From positions 1 to 24,905 of the forward strand of contig NZ_DASZGI010000036.1 of assembly GCF_035938995.1 (NCBI RefSeq): 24,905 nt of DNA, read 5' to 3'. Both the position numbers and the translations under genes were made by a program. Source of the stretch: DASZGI01 sp035938995 (lineage in GTDB: Bacteria > Actinomycetota > Actinomycetes > Streptomycetales > Catenulisporaceae). Within the stretch, counting starts at the first letter, position 1, and each line of letters begins with the position of its first letter. Shown piece by piece: positions 6,504 to 14,089 of the stretch. The notes under the pieces were generated by a model. The model was not told where the DNA came from. It saw only the letters and a program-made list of their open reading frames with translations, and searched no databases.

Positions 6504-7247
6504 GTGGCACATCCGCTGAGCGTGCAGCTCTACTCAGTCCGGGATCTCATCACCGACGACCGCGACGGCGTGCTGCGCCGCATCGCGCAGATCGGGTACG
6601 GCGCCGTCGAACCCTACAACCCGCTCGACGACCCGAAGGGCTTCCGGCGCGTCGCCGAGGATCTCGGCCTCGCCGTCTCCAGCGCCCACGCGATCGCGCT
6701 CGTCCGCCAGGAGCCCGGTCCGGTCTTCGAGGCCGCCGCGACCCTGGGCACTGACATGATCATCCTGCCCGCGGGTATCGACGAGAAGGAATTCACCACC
6801 CGCGACGGTCTGGCCCGCGCCGCCGATCTGCTCAACCGCCTGGCCGCGCAGGCGGCTGGATTCGGGCTGCGCTTCGGCTACCACAACCACTGGTGGGAGT
6901 TCGAGCCGCTGATCGACGGTCGGCACGCGCTCGAGGTCCTTGCCGACCTGACCGCGCCGGAGGTCCTTTTCGAGGTCGACACCTATTGGGCGGCTGTCGG
7001 CGGCGCGCGGGTGCCCGACGTGCTCCGTCGGCTCGGTGAAAAGGTGTTCGCGCTGCACGTCAAGGACGGCCCGATGGTCAAGGGCGAGCCGCACACGGCG
7101 GTCGGCAAGGGCGCGATGGCGGTGCCCGAGATCCTGGCCGCCAGCCCCGATGCGTGGCGGATCGTGGAGCTGGACAGCTGCGCGACAGACATCTTCGAGG
7201 CGTTGGCCGACAGTCGCGCGTACCTGATCGGGCTGGAGTCGACGTGA
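6504..7247 (+). CDS. Sugar isomerase/epimerase-like TIM barrel (cassette gene 3)
   Basis: The 247-residue product is a second, shorter member of the same TIM-barrel family, with only distant similarity to its neighbour. It keeps a complete set of likely metal or substrate residues: YHNH (126-129) with Glu132, Glu157 and Asp159 (FEVDTYW), His185 (HVKDG) and Glu222 (VELD). The start is uncertain. GTG 6504 has GAAGGA 10 nt upstream and begins directly with the first strand (HPLSVQLYS). GTG 6432, in the same frame, makes a GTGA overlap with the previous stop like several other junctions here, but adds 24 charged residues of low complexity. It ends in a GTGA overlap with the next gene. Confidence 0.85.
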   Translation: MAHPLSVQLYSVRDLITDDRDGVLRRIAQIGYGAVEPYNPLDDPKGFRRVAEDLGLAVSSAHAIALVRQEPGPVFEAAATLGTDMIILPAGIDEKEFTTRDGLARAADLLNRLAAQAAGFGLRFGYHNHWWEFEPLIDGRHALEVLADLTAPEVLFEVDTYWAAVGGARVPDVLRRLGEKVFALHVKDGPMVKGEPHTAVGKGAMAVPEILAASPDAWRIVELDSCATDIFEALADSRAYLIGLEST

Positions 7248-8377
7248 GCACCGGGGCGGTCGCTGGCGCAGGCGCGGGAAACGGCCCGGTCGGCGTGGCG
7301 CTGGTCGGCGCCGGGAACATCAGTGCGCAATATCTCAATAATCTGACTCGCTTCCCGGACGTCCGGGTCCTGGGGATCGCGGATCTGGACGAGACGCGGG
7401 CGGTCACGGCGGCGCGCGCGTACGGCGTGCCGGTCGCGGGCGGCCTCGACAGTGTGCTGACGCTGCCCGAGGTGGAGCTCGTGGTGAACCTGACCACCCC
7501 GGCCGCGCACGCGGCGGTCGCGGCGGCGGCGCTGTCGGCGGGCAAGCACGTGTACGGGGAGAAGCCGCTCACGCTCGACCCGGCGGAGGGGGAGAAGATC
7601 CTCGCCGACGCCGAGGCGCGCGGGCTTCGGGTCGGCAACGCGCCGGACACCTTCCTCGGCGCCGGGATCCAGTCCGCGATCCGCGCCGTGGACGCGGGAC
7701 TGATCGGCACACCGGTCGCAGCGGCCACGGTGATCCAGGGGCCGGGCCCGGAGTCGTGGCACCCGGGACCCGAGTTCCTGTACCAGCGCGGCGCCGGACC
7801 GCTCTTCGACATCGGCCCCTACTATCTGACCGCGCTGGTGTCGCTGCTCGGCCCGATGGCGAAGGTGGCCGCGACGGCGCGCCGGGCCCGGGAGCGGCGG
7901 GTGATCGGCTCAGGCCCCAAGGCGGGCACCGAGTTCGCGGTCGAGGTGCCCACCCACGTCACCGCGCTGATCGAGTTCGCCTCCGGCGCCGGCGCGGCGT
8001 CCACGTTCAGCTTCGACTCGCCGGTCGCCCGCCGGATGATCGAGATCACCGGGACCGACGCGACGCTTTCCGTCCCGGACCCGAACACCTTCGGCGGTCC
8101 GCTGTGCATCCGCGCGGTCGGCGACGAGGACTGGCGCGAACTGCCGGTCGAGGGGACGCAGGCCGGGCGCGGCCTGGGAGTGCTCGAAATGGCGCGGGCG
8201 ATCCGGGCCGGAGTGCCGCACCGAGCCGCCGGAACGCTGGCGCTGCACGTGCTCGAAGTCATGGCGGCGATCACGGAATCGGCGCGGGAGGGTGCCTTCC
8301 GCGCGGTCGGCTCGACGGCAGACAAGGCACCGGTGCTTCCGGTGGACTGGGATCCGTTCGCTGCGACATTGGTCTAA
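7244..8377 (+). CDS. Gfo/Idh/MocA oxidoreductase (cassette gene 4)
   Basis: The 377-residue product is the second dehydrogenase of the cassette. The Rossmann motif VALVGAGNIS lies at 18-27, after an Ala/Gly-rich 15-residue leader. The EKP motif is YGEKPL (104-109, Lys107). In the substrate domain LFDIGPYYLTALVSLLGP (187-204) the position usually held by His is Tyr193, placing it in a different branch of the family from gene 1. The motif SWHPGPEFLY just before this is typical of that branch. The GTG start overlaps the previous stop. Having two dissimilar dehydrogenases suggests one oxidises and the other reduces, closing an NAD(P) cycle, but this is inferred. A possible terminator follows the stop. 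Confidence 0.87.
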   Translation: MSTGAVAGAGAGNGPVGVALVGAGNISAQYLNNLTRFPDVRVLGIADLDETRAVTAARAYGVPVAGGLDSVLTLPEVELVVNLTTPAAHAAVAAAALSAGKHVYGEKPLTLDPAEGEKILADAEARGLRVGNAPDTFLGAGIQSAIRAVDAGLIGTPVAAATVIQGPGPESWHPGPEFLYQRGAGPLFDIGPYYLTALVSLLGPMAKVAATARRARERRVIGSGPKAGTEFAVEVPTHVTALIEFASGAGAASTFSFDSPVARRMIEITGTDATLSVPDPNTFGGPLCIRAVGDEDWRELPVEGTQAGRGLGVLEMARAIRAGVPHRAAGTLALHVLEVMAAITESAREGAFRAVGSTADKAPVLPVDWDPFAATLV

Positions 8378-8378
8378 G

Positions 8379-8407
8379 CGCCGGCGGATTGGGCGGCGCC
8401 TCCGGCG
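8379..8407 (+). terminator. Possible terminator after the sugar cassette
   Basis: CGCCGG (8379-8384) and CCGGCG (8402-8407), together with the neighbouring GG/CC pairs, form a short hairpin starting 2 nt after the stop. There is no T-run. The assignment is weak. Confidence 0.3.
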
Positions 8408-8442
8408 AAAGCAGGGCGGAGGGGCGCGGCGGCGTCACCCGT

Positions 8443-8472
8443 TCTGATGGAGTACCAGCCTCTAATGGAGTA
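8443..8472. repeat. Two direct 12-mers upstream of the MscS-like gene
   Basis: TCTGATGGAGTA (8443-8454) and TCTAATGGAGTA (8461-8472) differ at one base and start 18 bp apart, so they sit on nearly the same face of the helix. They lie in the 222-bp gap between the sugar cassette and the membrane-protein gene. They may be a regulator binding site. No confident promoter was seen near them. Confidence 0.5.
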
Positions 8473-8599
8473 TTCGAAGCGATAGTGCCCGGAAAGGACG
8501 TGTTACCAAAGGGCTTGTAAGGCGCACAGAGGGCGATCGCTCTCGGCCGTGGCGTGCCGCGCGGTTCCGGGTGCGCCGGCGCGAGGAGGCAGTAGCCGG

Positions 8600-9409
8600 A
8601 TGCACCAGCAAGTACTTGCATCGATCAATTTCAGCGGGGGCTTGAGCGACGCGTGGAGCTCGATCGCCCGGTTTGTGCCCAAGCTCGTCGGTTTCCTGGT
8701 GATCCTGCTCATCGGCTGGTTCATCTCGAGGCTGATCGCCCGGGCCGTGGACGCCGTGCTGCGACGCATCGGCTTCGAGAAGGTGGCCGAGCGCGGCGGA
8801 GTCAGCCGGATGCTGGCCAACAGCAAGTACGACACGACGAGCCTGATCGCGAAGATCGTCTACTACACCCTGCTGCTGATCACGCTGCAGCTCGCCCTCG
8901 GCGTCTTCGGCGCCAACCCGGTCAGCACCATGATCGACGGTGTGGTGGCCTGGCTGCCGCGCGGCCTGGTGGCGCTGGCGATCGTCATCGTCGCGGCGGC
9001 GATCGCCCGCGTGGTCAAGGACGTGGTGGGCAGCGCTCTCAGCAGCCTGTCGTACGGCAACACGCTGGGCACGATCGCCGCGGTGTTCGTGATGGCGCTC
9101 GGCATCATCGCGGCGCTCGGCCAGGCCGGGATCGCCACCGCGATCACCGGTCCGGTGCTGGTGGCGGCGCTGGCCACGGTCGCCGGGGTGATCATCGTCG
9201 GCGTGGGCGGCGGTCTGGTGCAGCCGATGCGGCAGCGCTGGGAGCGGATGTTGGACACCGCCGAGAACGAGATGCGCAACGCGTCGTCCAGCATCGGCGC
9301 CTACCAGCGGGGCCACTCCGACGCGATGTCCGGGCAGCCGACTACGCCGCAGGTCCAGTCAGGCGGGGGCACGGTCGCCGGACCCGAGCCGGGGATGAGC
9401 GGGCGGTAG
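8600..9409 (+). CDS. MscS-related membrane protein (TM-helix repeat type)
   Basis: The 269-residue integral membrane protein has about five hydrophobic segments: roughly residues 27-48, 88-112, 116-140, 150-170 and 182-206. Paired motifs such as PKLVGFLVILLIGWFISRLI and LPRGLVALAIVIVAAAIARV match the conserved TM-helix repeat (PF05552 type) of small MscS-like/CmpX proteins. It ends in a polar, Gly/Ser/Thr/Pro-rich tail of about 60 residues, likely cytoplasmic. It lacks a clear MscS beta domain, so gating by membrane tension is not established. ATG 8600 is chosen for GAGGAGG at 8583-8589. It stands alone, followed by a strong hairpin. Confidence 0.75.
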   Translation: MHQQVLASINFSGGLSDAWSSIARFVPKLVGFLVILLIGWFISRLIARAVDAVLRRIGFEKVAERGGVSRMLANSKYDTTSLIAKIVYYTLLLITLQLALGVFGANPVSTMIDGVVAWLPRGLVALAIVIVAAAIARVVKDVVGSALSSLSYGNTLGTIAAVFVMALGIIAALGQAGIATAITGPVLVAALATVAGVIIVGVGGGLVQPMRQRWERMLDTAENEMRNASSSIGAYQRGHSDAMSGQPTTPQVQSGGGTVAGPEPGMSGR

Positions 9410-9436
9410 TTCCTAAGGCCGATCAGGGCAGGCAAT

Positions 9437-9479
9437 AGATCGCGCGGCGGGGCGAAGGGTGTTCCCCGCCGCGCGATCT
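9437..9479. terminator. Strong 16-bp hairpin terminator
   Basis: AGATCGCGCGGCGGGG (9437-9452) is perfectly complementary to CCCCGCCGCGCGATCT (9464-9479), with an 11-nt loop. It lies between the stop of the MscS-like gene and the convergent end of the small gene at 9533, so it probably serves both directions. Confidence 0.8.
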
Positions 9480-9532
9480 GCAGCTGGTATCAGGACCCGG
9501 TTAACATCGACGAACCGGGACGAGTTGGACGC

Positions 9533-9844
9533 TCAGGCCGCGTCGAGCCCGTGCTCGCGTATCAGCCAGCAGACCGCAGTCAGGCGCAGGCTGGCGAAGT
9601 CGTGCCCGGTCGGCTCGTCCCAGCCGATCTGGCGCAGTGCGTCGGTGAACCCCATGACGTAGTCGGCGAGGGTGGCGCGCAGGCCGTGGTGTCCGCCGAC
9701 CGCGTCGCGCACCGCGGCGGCGTGCTGGTCGACGGCGGCGACCAGACCGGGCTCGAAGGCCATCTCTGACAGCCGGGGACCGAACCGGTCCACCAGGGCA
9801 CCGAGCGGGGACGGCTGCCCGGCCGCGTCGTGGAGCTCGTTCAT
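9533..9844 (-). CDS. Small conserved protein, possibly DUF6401-like
   Basis: The 103-residue soluble, alpha-helical product has no signal peptide. The sequence runs LVDRFGPRLSEMAFEPGLVAAVDQHAAAVRD, then a second helical part ending LASLRLTAVCWLIREHGLDAA. The FEPGLVAAVDQHAAAVRD pattern recalls small actinobacterial proteins annotated as DUF6401, some near natural-product genes, but this is from memory and unverified. ATG 9844 is chosen for AGGA 10 nt upstream; the open frame continues upstream to 10462 in non-protein-like sequence. No function can be stated. Confidence 0.6.
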   Translation of the reverse strand: MNELHDAAGQPSPLGALVDRFGPRLSEMAFEPGLVAAVDQHAAAVRDAVGGHHGLRATLADYVMGFTDALRQIGWDEPTGHDFASLRLTAVCWLIREHGLDAA

Positions 9845-10144
9845 TCGGAACCGATCCTGTGCTTTCCCGCCGTGTGCTGGCGCTGGGGTCGCCGCGCCTC
9901 GAAATCGACCGCCCGGTCGCGTCGAAGAGCCAATGTCTGCTGAGGCGCACAACAATACCCGAGCACTCTTCGCATCCGACCGGCTACTGAAGTGCACCGA
10001 CTCCGGCGCTCGCCGGGGCGGATGGGAAGCCTGAGGCAGCAGATCGGCGTCATCGTGCCCTGATGCTGCCGGACCGCATGATCCGCGGCTGTCGCGGGGA
10101 GGTGTCCCGAATCGGGCAACCGCGAACCTGGAGGGTGGCCATCC
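9845..10144. other. Intergenic region upstream of the gamma-glutamyltransferase gene
   Basis: This 300-bp stretch between divergent genes has no credible gene on either strand. It holds the inverted repeat CCGGCG-CT-CGCCGG (10003-10016) and probably both promoters, though no clear -35/-10 pair was recognised. A purine-rich ribosome site (GGAGGGTGG) lies just before ATG 10145. Confidence 0.5.
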
Positions 10145-12007
10145 ATGCCTAGAAAGCTGTCCCGCCTCGGGATTTCGATCGTCTGTTGCGGTGCGCTGAT
10201 TGCTCCCGCGCCCGCGCTCGCGCGCTCCGATGGCGGCAGCCCCGTGCCACCGCCACCCAAGGACGCGGTGGAGACCGGGTACGGCGGCGCTGTCGCGAGT
10301 GTCAGCCCTTACGCCACGCAGATCGGCATCGATGTGCTGAAGGACGGGGGCAACGCGGTCGACGCGGCGGTCGCGACCGCCGCAGCGCTCGGCGTGGTCG
10401 AGCCGTTCTCTGCCGGGATCGGCGGCGGTGGCTTCTTCGTGTACTACGACGCCCGCACGCACAAGGTGTCGACGATCGACGGCCGGGAGACCGGGCCGCA
10501 GGCGTTCACCTCCACCGTCTTCATCGATCCGGCCACCGGTCAGCCGCTGCCGTTCGACCAGGCGGTCAACTCAGGGCTCTCGGTGGGCGTGCCGGGCACC
10601 CTCATGACCTGGCAGCAGGCGCTGGACCACTGGGGCACCCGGTCGCTGGCCGACTCGCTGGAGCCGGCCGCCGACCTGGCCGAGCGCGGATTCACCGTCA
10701 CCGGCGACTTCAATGCCGGGATCGCGACCAACGAGCAGCGGTTCAGCGACATCATCCCCACCGCACAGCTCTATCTGCCCGGCGGCCAGGTCCCCACCCT
10801 GGGTTCGGTCTTCCGCAATCCCGACCTCGCCGCGACGTACCAGCTGATCGCGCATCAGGGCATTGGCGCCTTCTACGGCGGCGTGCTCGGCACGGAGATC
10901 GCGCAGACCGCGCAGCATCCGCCGGTCTCGCCCTCGTCCGACCGATTCTTCCGCCCCGGCGTGATCACGGCCGCCGACATCGCGGGCTACACCGCGCCAC
11001 TCACCGCGCCGACCCACGTCTCGTACGACGGCCTGGACGTCTACTCGATGGGGCCGCCCTCCTCCGGCGGCACGACCGTCGGCGAGGCGCTGAACATCCT
11101 TGCCGCGCTGGAGAAGTCGGGCTGGAAGTTCTCCGACGCCACCGAGGCCGATCAGGTCGCTTCGCTTCAGGCGTACCTCGAGGCGAGCCGCGTCGCCTTC
11201 GCCGACCGCAACCGCTGGGTCGCCGACCCCGCATTCGAGAACGTGCCGACCGCAGGACTGCTCTCCCCCGCCTACGCGGCATCCCGGGCCTGCCTGATCA
11301 GCCCGACCTCCACGCTCGTCAGCCCGGTCGCTCCGGGCGATCCGACGCACCCGTCGACGACGTGCACGGCGGCCACGACGCAAACTCCTGATACCGACAC
11401 CGAAGGGCTGTCCACCACCCACCTCGTGGTCACCGACCGGTGGGGAAACGTGGTCTCCTACACGCTGACCATCGAGCAGACCGGCGGCTCGGCGCTGACC
11501 GTGCCGCACCGCGGGTTCCTGCTCAACAACGAGATGACCGACTTCGACTTCACCCCGATCCACCCGCCCGCTCCCGACCCGAACCTGCCCGCCGCCGGAA
11601 AGCGCCCGCGGTCCTCGATGGCGCCGACGATCGTGCTGCGCGACGGACGGCCGTTGCTGGCGGTCGGCTCCCCCGGCGGCGCGTCGATCATCACCACCGT
11701 GCTGCAGATCCTCTTCAACCGGCTGGATCTCGGGATGAGCCTGCCGCAGGCGATCGCGGCGCCGCGGATCTCGCAGCGCGACAGTTCGACGACCCAGGCG
11801 GAGTCCGCGTTCCTCTCGTCGCCGCTCGACCCGGCGCTGACCGGGCTGGGTCAGAGCTTCGTCCCAGCGCCGCCGGTGTTCACCACGGCCCCGGAACTCG
11901 GCGCGGCGACCGGGCTCGAGTTCCTGGGCCACGGCGAGGTGTTGGCCGCGGCGGAGCCGACCCGGCGCTTCGGCGGCTCCGCGATGGTGGTGGACCCGGG
12001 GCGGTGA
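10145..12007 (+). CDS. ggt: Exported gamma-glutamyltransferase
   Basis: The 620-residue proenzyme cleaves and transfers the gamma-glutamyl group of glutathione-like compounds. An N-terminal signal peptide (about residues 1-27, ending PALARS) indicates export. The large-subunit motif GGNAVDAAVATAAALGVVEPFSAGIGGG (split here: GGNAVDAAVATAA at 68-80, GIGGGGFF at 91-98) is followed by Arg114 in DGRETGPQAF, which binds the substrate carboxylate. Autoprocessing is expected before Thr424 in GLSTTHLVVTD, making that threonine the N-terminal nucleophile of the small subunit. GSPGGASI supplies the glycine-rich part of the small subunit active site. The length is typical. Actinobacteria with mycothiol have no abundant glutathione, so the natural substrate may be peptides or exogenous gamma-glutamyl compounds. 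A stem-loop follows. Confidence 0.92.
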   Translation: MPRKLSRLGISIVCCGALIAPAPALARSDGGSPVPPPPKDAVETGYGGAVASVSPYATQIGIDVLKDGGNAVDAAVATAAALGVVEPFSAGIGGGGFFVYYDARTHKVSTIDGRETGPQAFTSTVFIDPATGQPLPFDQAVNSGLSVGVPGTLMTWQQALDHWGTRSLADSLEPAADLAERGFTVTGDFNAGIATNEQRFSDIIPTAQLYLPGGQVPTLGSVFRNPDLAATYQLIAHQGIGAFYGGVLGTEIAQTAQHPPVSPSSDRFFRPGVITAADIAGYTAPLTAPTHVSYDGLDVYSMGPPSSGGTTVGEALNILAALEKSGWKFSDATEADQVASLQAYLEASRVAFADRNRWVADPAFENVPTAGLLSPAYAASRACLISPTSTLVSPVAPGDPTHPSTTCTAATTQTPDTDTEGLSTTHLVVTDRWGNVVSYTLTIEQTGGSALTVPHRGFLLNNEMTDFDFTPIHPPAPDPNLPAAGKRPRSSMAPTIVLRDGRPLLAVGSPGGASIITTVLQILFNRLDLGMSLPQAIAAPRISQRDSSTTQAESAFLSSPLDPALTGLGQSFVPAPPVFTTAPELGAATGLEFLGHGEVLAAAEPTRRFGGSAMVVDPGR

Positions 12008-12094
12008 GTTGGCTGACGGTCCTTTGGCGACGCCGCTCTGGAGCCGGACCTTAGCGGCGCGACCGACGCTGGATCGCAAGCCGTATCGAAGGGC

Positions 12095-12131
12095 GGATCG
12101 GTCTGGCGGCCACGAGCTGCCAGACCGATCC
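12095..12131 (+). terminator. 13-bp hairpin between ggt and the SRPBCC gene
   Basis: GGATCGGTCTGGC (12095-12107) is perfectly complementary to GCCAGACCGATCC (12119-12131), and the stem extends inward by three more pairs including one G-U, leaving the loop CACGA. It ends only about 7 nt before the GGAGG ribosome site of the next gene. It may terminate ggt transcription or act as a cis-element on the next gene. Confidence 0.65.
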
Positions 12132-12147
12132 TGGAACTGGAGGCGCC

Positions 12148-12591
12148 ATGCGCACGATCAGCGCGGATATCGTCATCGAGGCCACTGCCGACCGGGTGTG
12201 GGAGACACTGGCCGACTTCCCCCGCTATGTCGAATGGAACCCGTTCATCCGCGAGGCGGTCGGCCGGGCCGTGCCCGGGGAGCGGATCACCGTGCGCATC
12301 TTCCGGGACGAGCAGAAGGCGAACACCTTCCGGCCGCGGATCGTGGTCGCGGCGCCGGGCCGGGAACTGCGCTGGCTTGGGCATCTCCTGGTGCCCGGCG
12401 TCTTCGACGGCGAGCACTCCTTTGAACTCACGCCCGTCGACGGCGGCACGCGGGTCGTGCAGAGCGAGCGGTTCTCCGGCGCGCTCGTTCCGCTCATGGG
12501 CAAGGTGATCGAGGACACGGTTGACCGCTTCCGCGCCCTGAACCGGGCTTTGAAGCGGCGCGTCGAGGCCGAGGCCGTCCTGCACGCCTAG
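12148..12591 (+). CDS. SRPBCC (START-like) domain protein
   Basis: The 147-residue protein has the SRPBCC/polyketide-cyclase-like fold. It opens with ISADIVIEATADRVWETLADFPRYVEWNPFIREA, the usual first strand and helix pair. It continues with strands (GHLLVPGVFDGEHSFEL) and the long C-terminal helix from about residue 112 that covers the ligand cavity. Such proteins bind hydrophobic ligands or act as cyclases; no ligand can be named. ATG 12148 has GGAGG about 5 nt upstream. It follows ggt by 140 nt with a hairpin between, and converges with the HxlR gene. Confidence 0.85.
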   Translation: MRTISADIVIEATADRVWETLADFPRYVEWNPFIREAVGRAVPGERITVRIFRDEQKANTFRPRIVVAAPGRELRWLGHLLVPGVFDGEHSFELTPVDGGTRVVQSERFSGALVPLMGKVIEDTVDRFRALNRALKRRVEAEAVLHA

Positions 12592-12609
12592 CAGGTTCCG
12601 CCCGCCTGC
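12591..12609. terminator. Small hairpin between convergent genes
   Basis: GCAGG (12591-12595) and CCTGC (12605-12609) form a 5-bp stem in the 47-bp gap between the SRPBCC and HxlR genes. The support is weak. Confidence 0.25.
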
Positions 12610-12638
12610 CGGTTGGAGGGGCTCGACGTTCAGCGCCG

Positions 12639-13085
12639 CTATGTGCGGGCCGCCGTCGCAGAGACGGCGACCTGCCGCTTTTCCCGGTCGTAGCGCTCCT
12701 GGGCCGCCCGCACCGCCGGCAATTCCTCCTCGACCAGGTCGACCAACGCTCGAAGCTTCGCTCCGACCCGCTCTCCCAGGGGCGTCAGGCTGTACTCCAC
12801 CCGCGGCGGGATCGTCGCCTGCACGTCACGGTGCACCAGACCGTCCCGCTCGAGCGCCTGGAGCGTTTGGGAAAGCATCTTCTCGCTGACCCCCTGCACC
12901 CGGCGACGCAGCGCGTTGAACCGGTAGGCGCCCTCGGTCAGCGCGACGAGCGCGAGCGTGCCCCACCGCCCGGCGACGTTGTCGAGGATCTCGCGGGACG
13001 GGCAGGCGCCGGCGAAGACGTCGGCGGCCAGTTCGTCCATCTCCGTCTCTGCGGCGCAAGTGGGTGCTGTGCGGTCCATGCCCAC
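12639..13085 (-). CDS. HxlR-family redox-type regulator
   Basis: The 148-residue winged-helix protein of the HxlR/YodB/QorR group shows the core ILDNVAGRWGTLALVALTEGAYRFNALRRRV (33-63) and MLSQTLQALERDGLVHRDV (70-88). Cys28, just before the domain (GACPSREIL), matches the single conserved cysteine through which several HxlR regulators sense quinones, diamide or aldehydes; Cys10 is an additional candidate. It faces a QorB-like gene across an 85-bp gap, the same pairing as E. coli ytfH/ytfG and C. glutamicum qorR/qor2. Starts GTG 13085 (AAGGAG 6 nt upstream) and ATG 13079 (12 nt) are both possible. Confidence 0.88.
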   Translation of the reverse strand: MGMDRTAPTCAAETEMDELAADVFAGACPSREILDNVAGRWGTLALVALTEGAYRFNALRRRVQGVSEKMLSQTLQALERDGLVHRDVQATIPPRVEYSLTPLGERVGAKLRALVDLVEEELPAVRAAQERYDREKRQVAVSATAART

Positions 13086-13088
13086 AGT

Positions 13089-13160
13089 GTACTCCTTGCG
13101 AAAGTACCGACGAGCATGATAGTGCTAGCTCTCGACATAGTACTTTCGAAAAGTTAGTGT
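13089..13160. promoter_or_regulatory. HxlR operators and qorB-like promoter
   Basis: The inverted repeat CGAAAGTAC (13099-13107) / GTACTTTCG (13140-13148) spans the gap. Each half is itself part of a smaller palindrome: GTACT-9 nt-AGTAC at 13089-13107 and ACTTT-CGA-AAAGT at 13142-13154. A likely promoter for the plus-strand gene is TCGACA (13132-13137), 17 nt, TAGTGT (13155-13160). The right-hand site fills its spacer, so binding there would block RNA polymerase. HxlR binding is inferred. Confidence 0.6.
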
Positions 13161-13170
13161 AGGAGAGCTC

Positions 13171-14034
13171 ATGAGCACCTTCGCCGTCACCGGAGCGACC
13201 GGCAAGCTCGGCCATCTCGTCATCGACAGCCTCATCGCGCGCGACGTTCCCGCAGACTCGGTCGTCGCAGCGGTGCGCAACCCGGACAAGGCGCAGGACC
13301 TTGCTGCGCGCGGTATCCAGGTGCGAGAGGCCGACTACTCCGACCCGCAGAGCCTGCGTGCCGCCTTCGCGGGGGTGTCGAAGCTGTTGCTGATCTCCGG
13401 AAGCGAGGTGGGTCAGCGACTGCCGCAGCACCGCAACGCCATCGAGGCCGCAGTCGCCGCGGGCGTCGGCTTCATCGCCTACACCAGCATCCTGAATGCC
13501 GACACGACCACGATGATCCTCGCCGAGGAGCACAAGGCCACCGAGGAGCTCATCCGCGCCTCCGGGCTGCCCTACGCGCTCCTGCGCAATGGCTGGTACC
13601 TCGAGAACTACACCGAGCACCTGGCCCCAGTCCTCGAGCACGGTGCGCTGCTCGGCGCCTCCGGGGACGGACGGGTCGCGGCGGCCGCCCGCGCCGACTA
13701 CGCCAAGGCCGCCGCGGCGGTCCTCACCGCGGACAGTCACCGGGACAGCGTGTTCGAACTCGCCGGCGACCAGCCGTTCACGATGGCCGAGCTGACGGCC
13801 GAGGTCTCGGTGCACGCCGACCGGCCGGTCGAGTACCGCGACCTCCCGGTCGCGCAGTACGCCGAGGCGCTGGTCGCGGCCGGGCTGCCGGAGGGCTACG
13901 CGAACGTCCTGGCGGACTCCAGCCTCGGCATCGCGCGCGGCGAGCTGGCCAACGACAGCGGCGATCTGCGGCGGCTGATCGGCGGGCCGACCGCGTCGCT
14001 CGCCGAAGCCGTCGCCGCCTCGTTCAAGGGTTGA
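13171..14034 (+). CDS. qorB: NmrA-type NAD(P)H:quinone oxidoreductase, QorB/YtfG-like
   Basis: The 287-residue atypical short-chain reductase has TGATGKLG (7-14), the nucleotide-binding motif of NmrA-like proteins, right at the N-terminus. Further family features are ADYSDPQSLRAAFAGVSKLLLISGSEVGQR and the central RNGWYLENYTEHL. This is the layout of E. coli QorB (YtfG), which reduces quinones with NADPH. No catalytic Tyr-x3-Lys is needed in this group. AGGAGAG lies directly before ATG 13171. It is most likely a detoxifying quinone or electrophile reductase switched on when the divergent HxlR protein is oxidised or alkylated. Confidence 0.87.
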   Translation: MSTFAVTGATGKLGHLVIDSLIARDVPADSVVAAVRNPDKAQDLAARGIQVREADYSDPQSLRAAFAGVSKLLLISGSEVGQRLPQHRNAIEAAVAAGVGFIAYTSILNADTTTMILAEEHKATEELIRASGLPYALLRNGWYLENYTEHLAPVLEHGALLGASGDGRVAAAARADYAKAAAAVLTADSHRDSVFELAGDQPFTMAELTAEVSVHADRPVEYRDLPVAQYAEALVAAGLPEGYANVLADSSLGIARGELANDSGDLRRLIGGPTASLAEAVAASFKG

Positions 14035-14089
14035 GCCGCACAGCGCGAGCCAGTCGGTTCGACGTGCGTGAAGGCCGTTCGAGGTGAGT

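Noticed and set aside
8600..9409. A full MscS mechanosensitive channel
   Set aside because: The TM-helix repeats fit the MscS-like group, but no MscS beta domain or pore-helix glycine/alanine pattern could be recognised, so only a relationship is claimed.
10571..12079. A 502-codon open frame on the minus strand
   Set aside because: It is the antisense shadow of the gamma-glutamyltransferase gene, rich in Arg/Gly/Asp and without recognisable domains.
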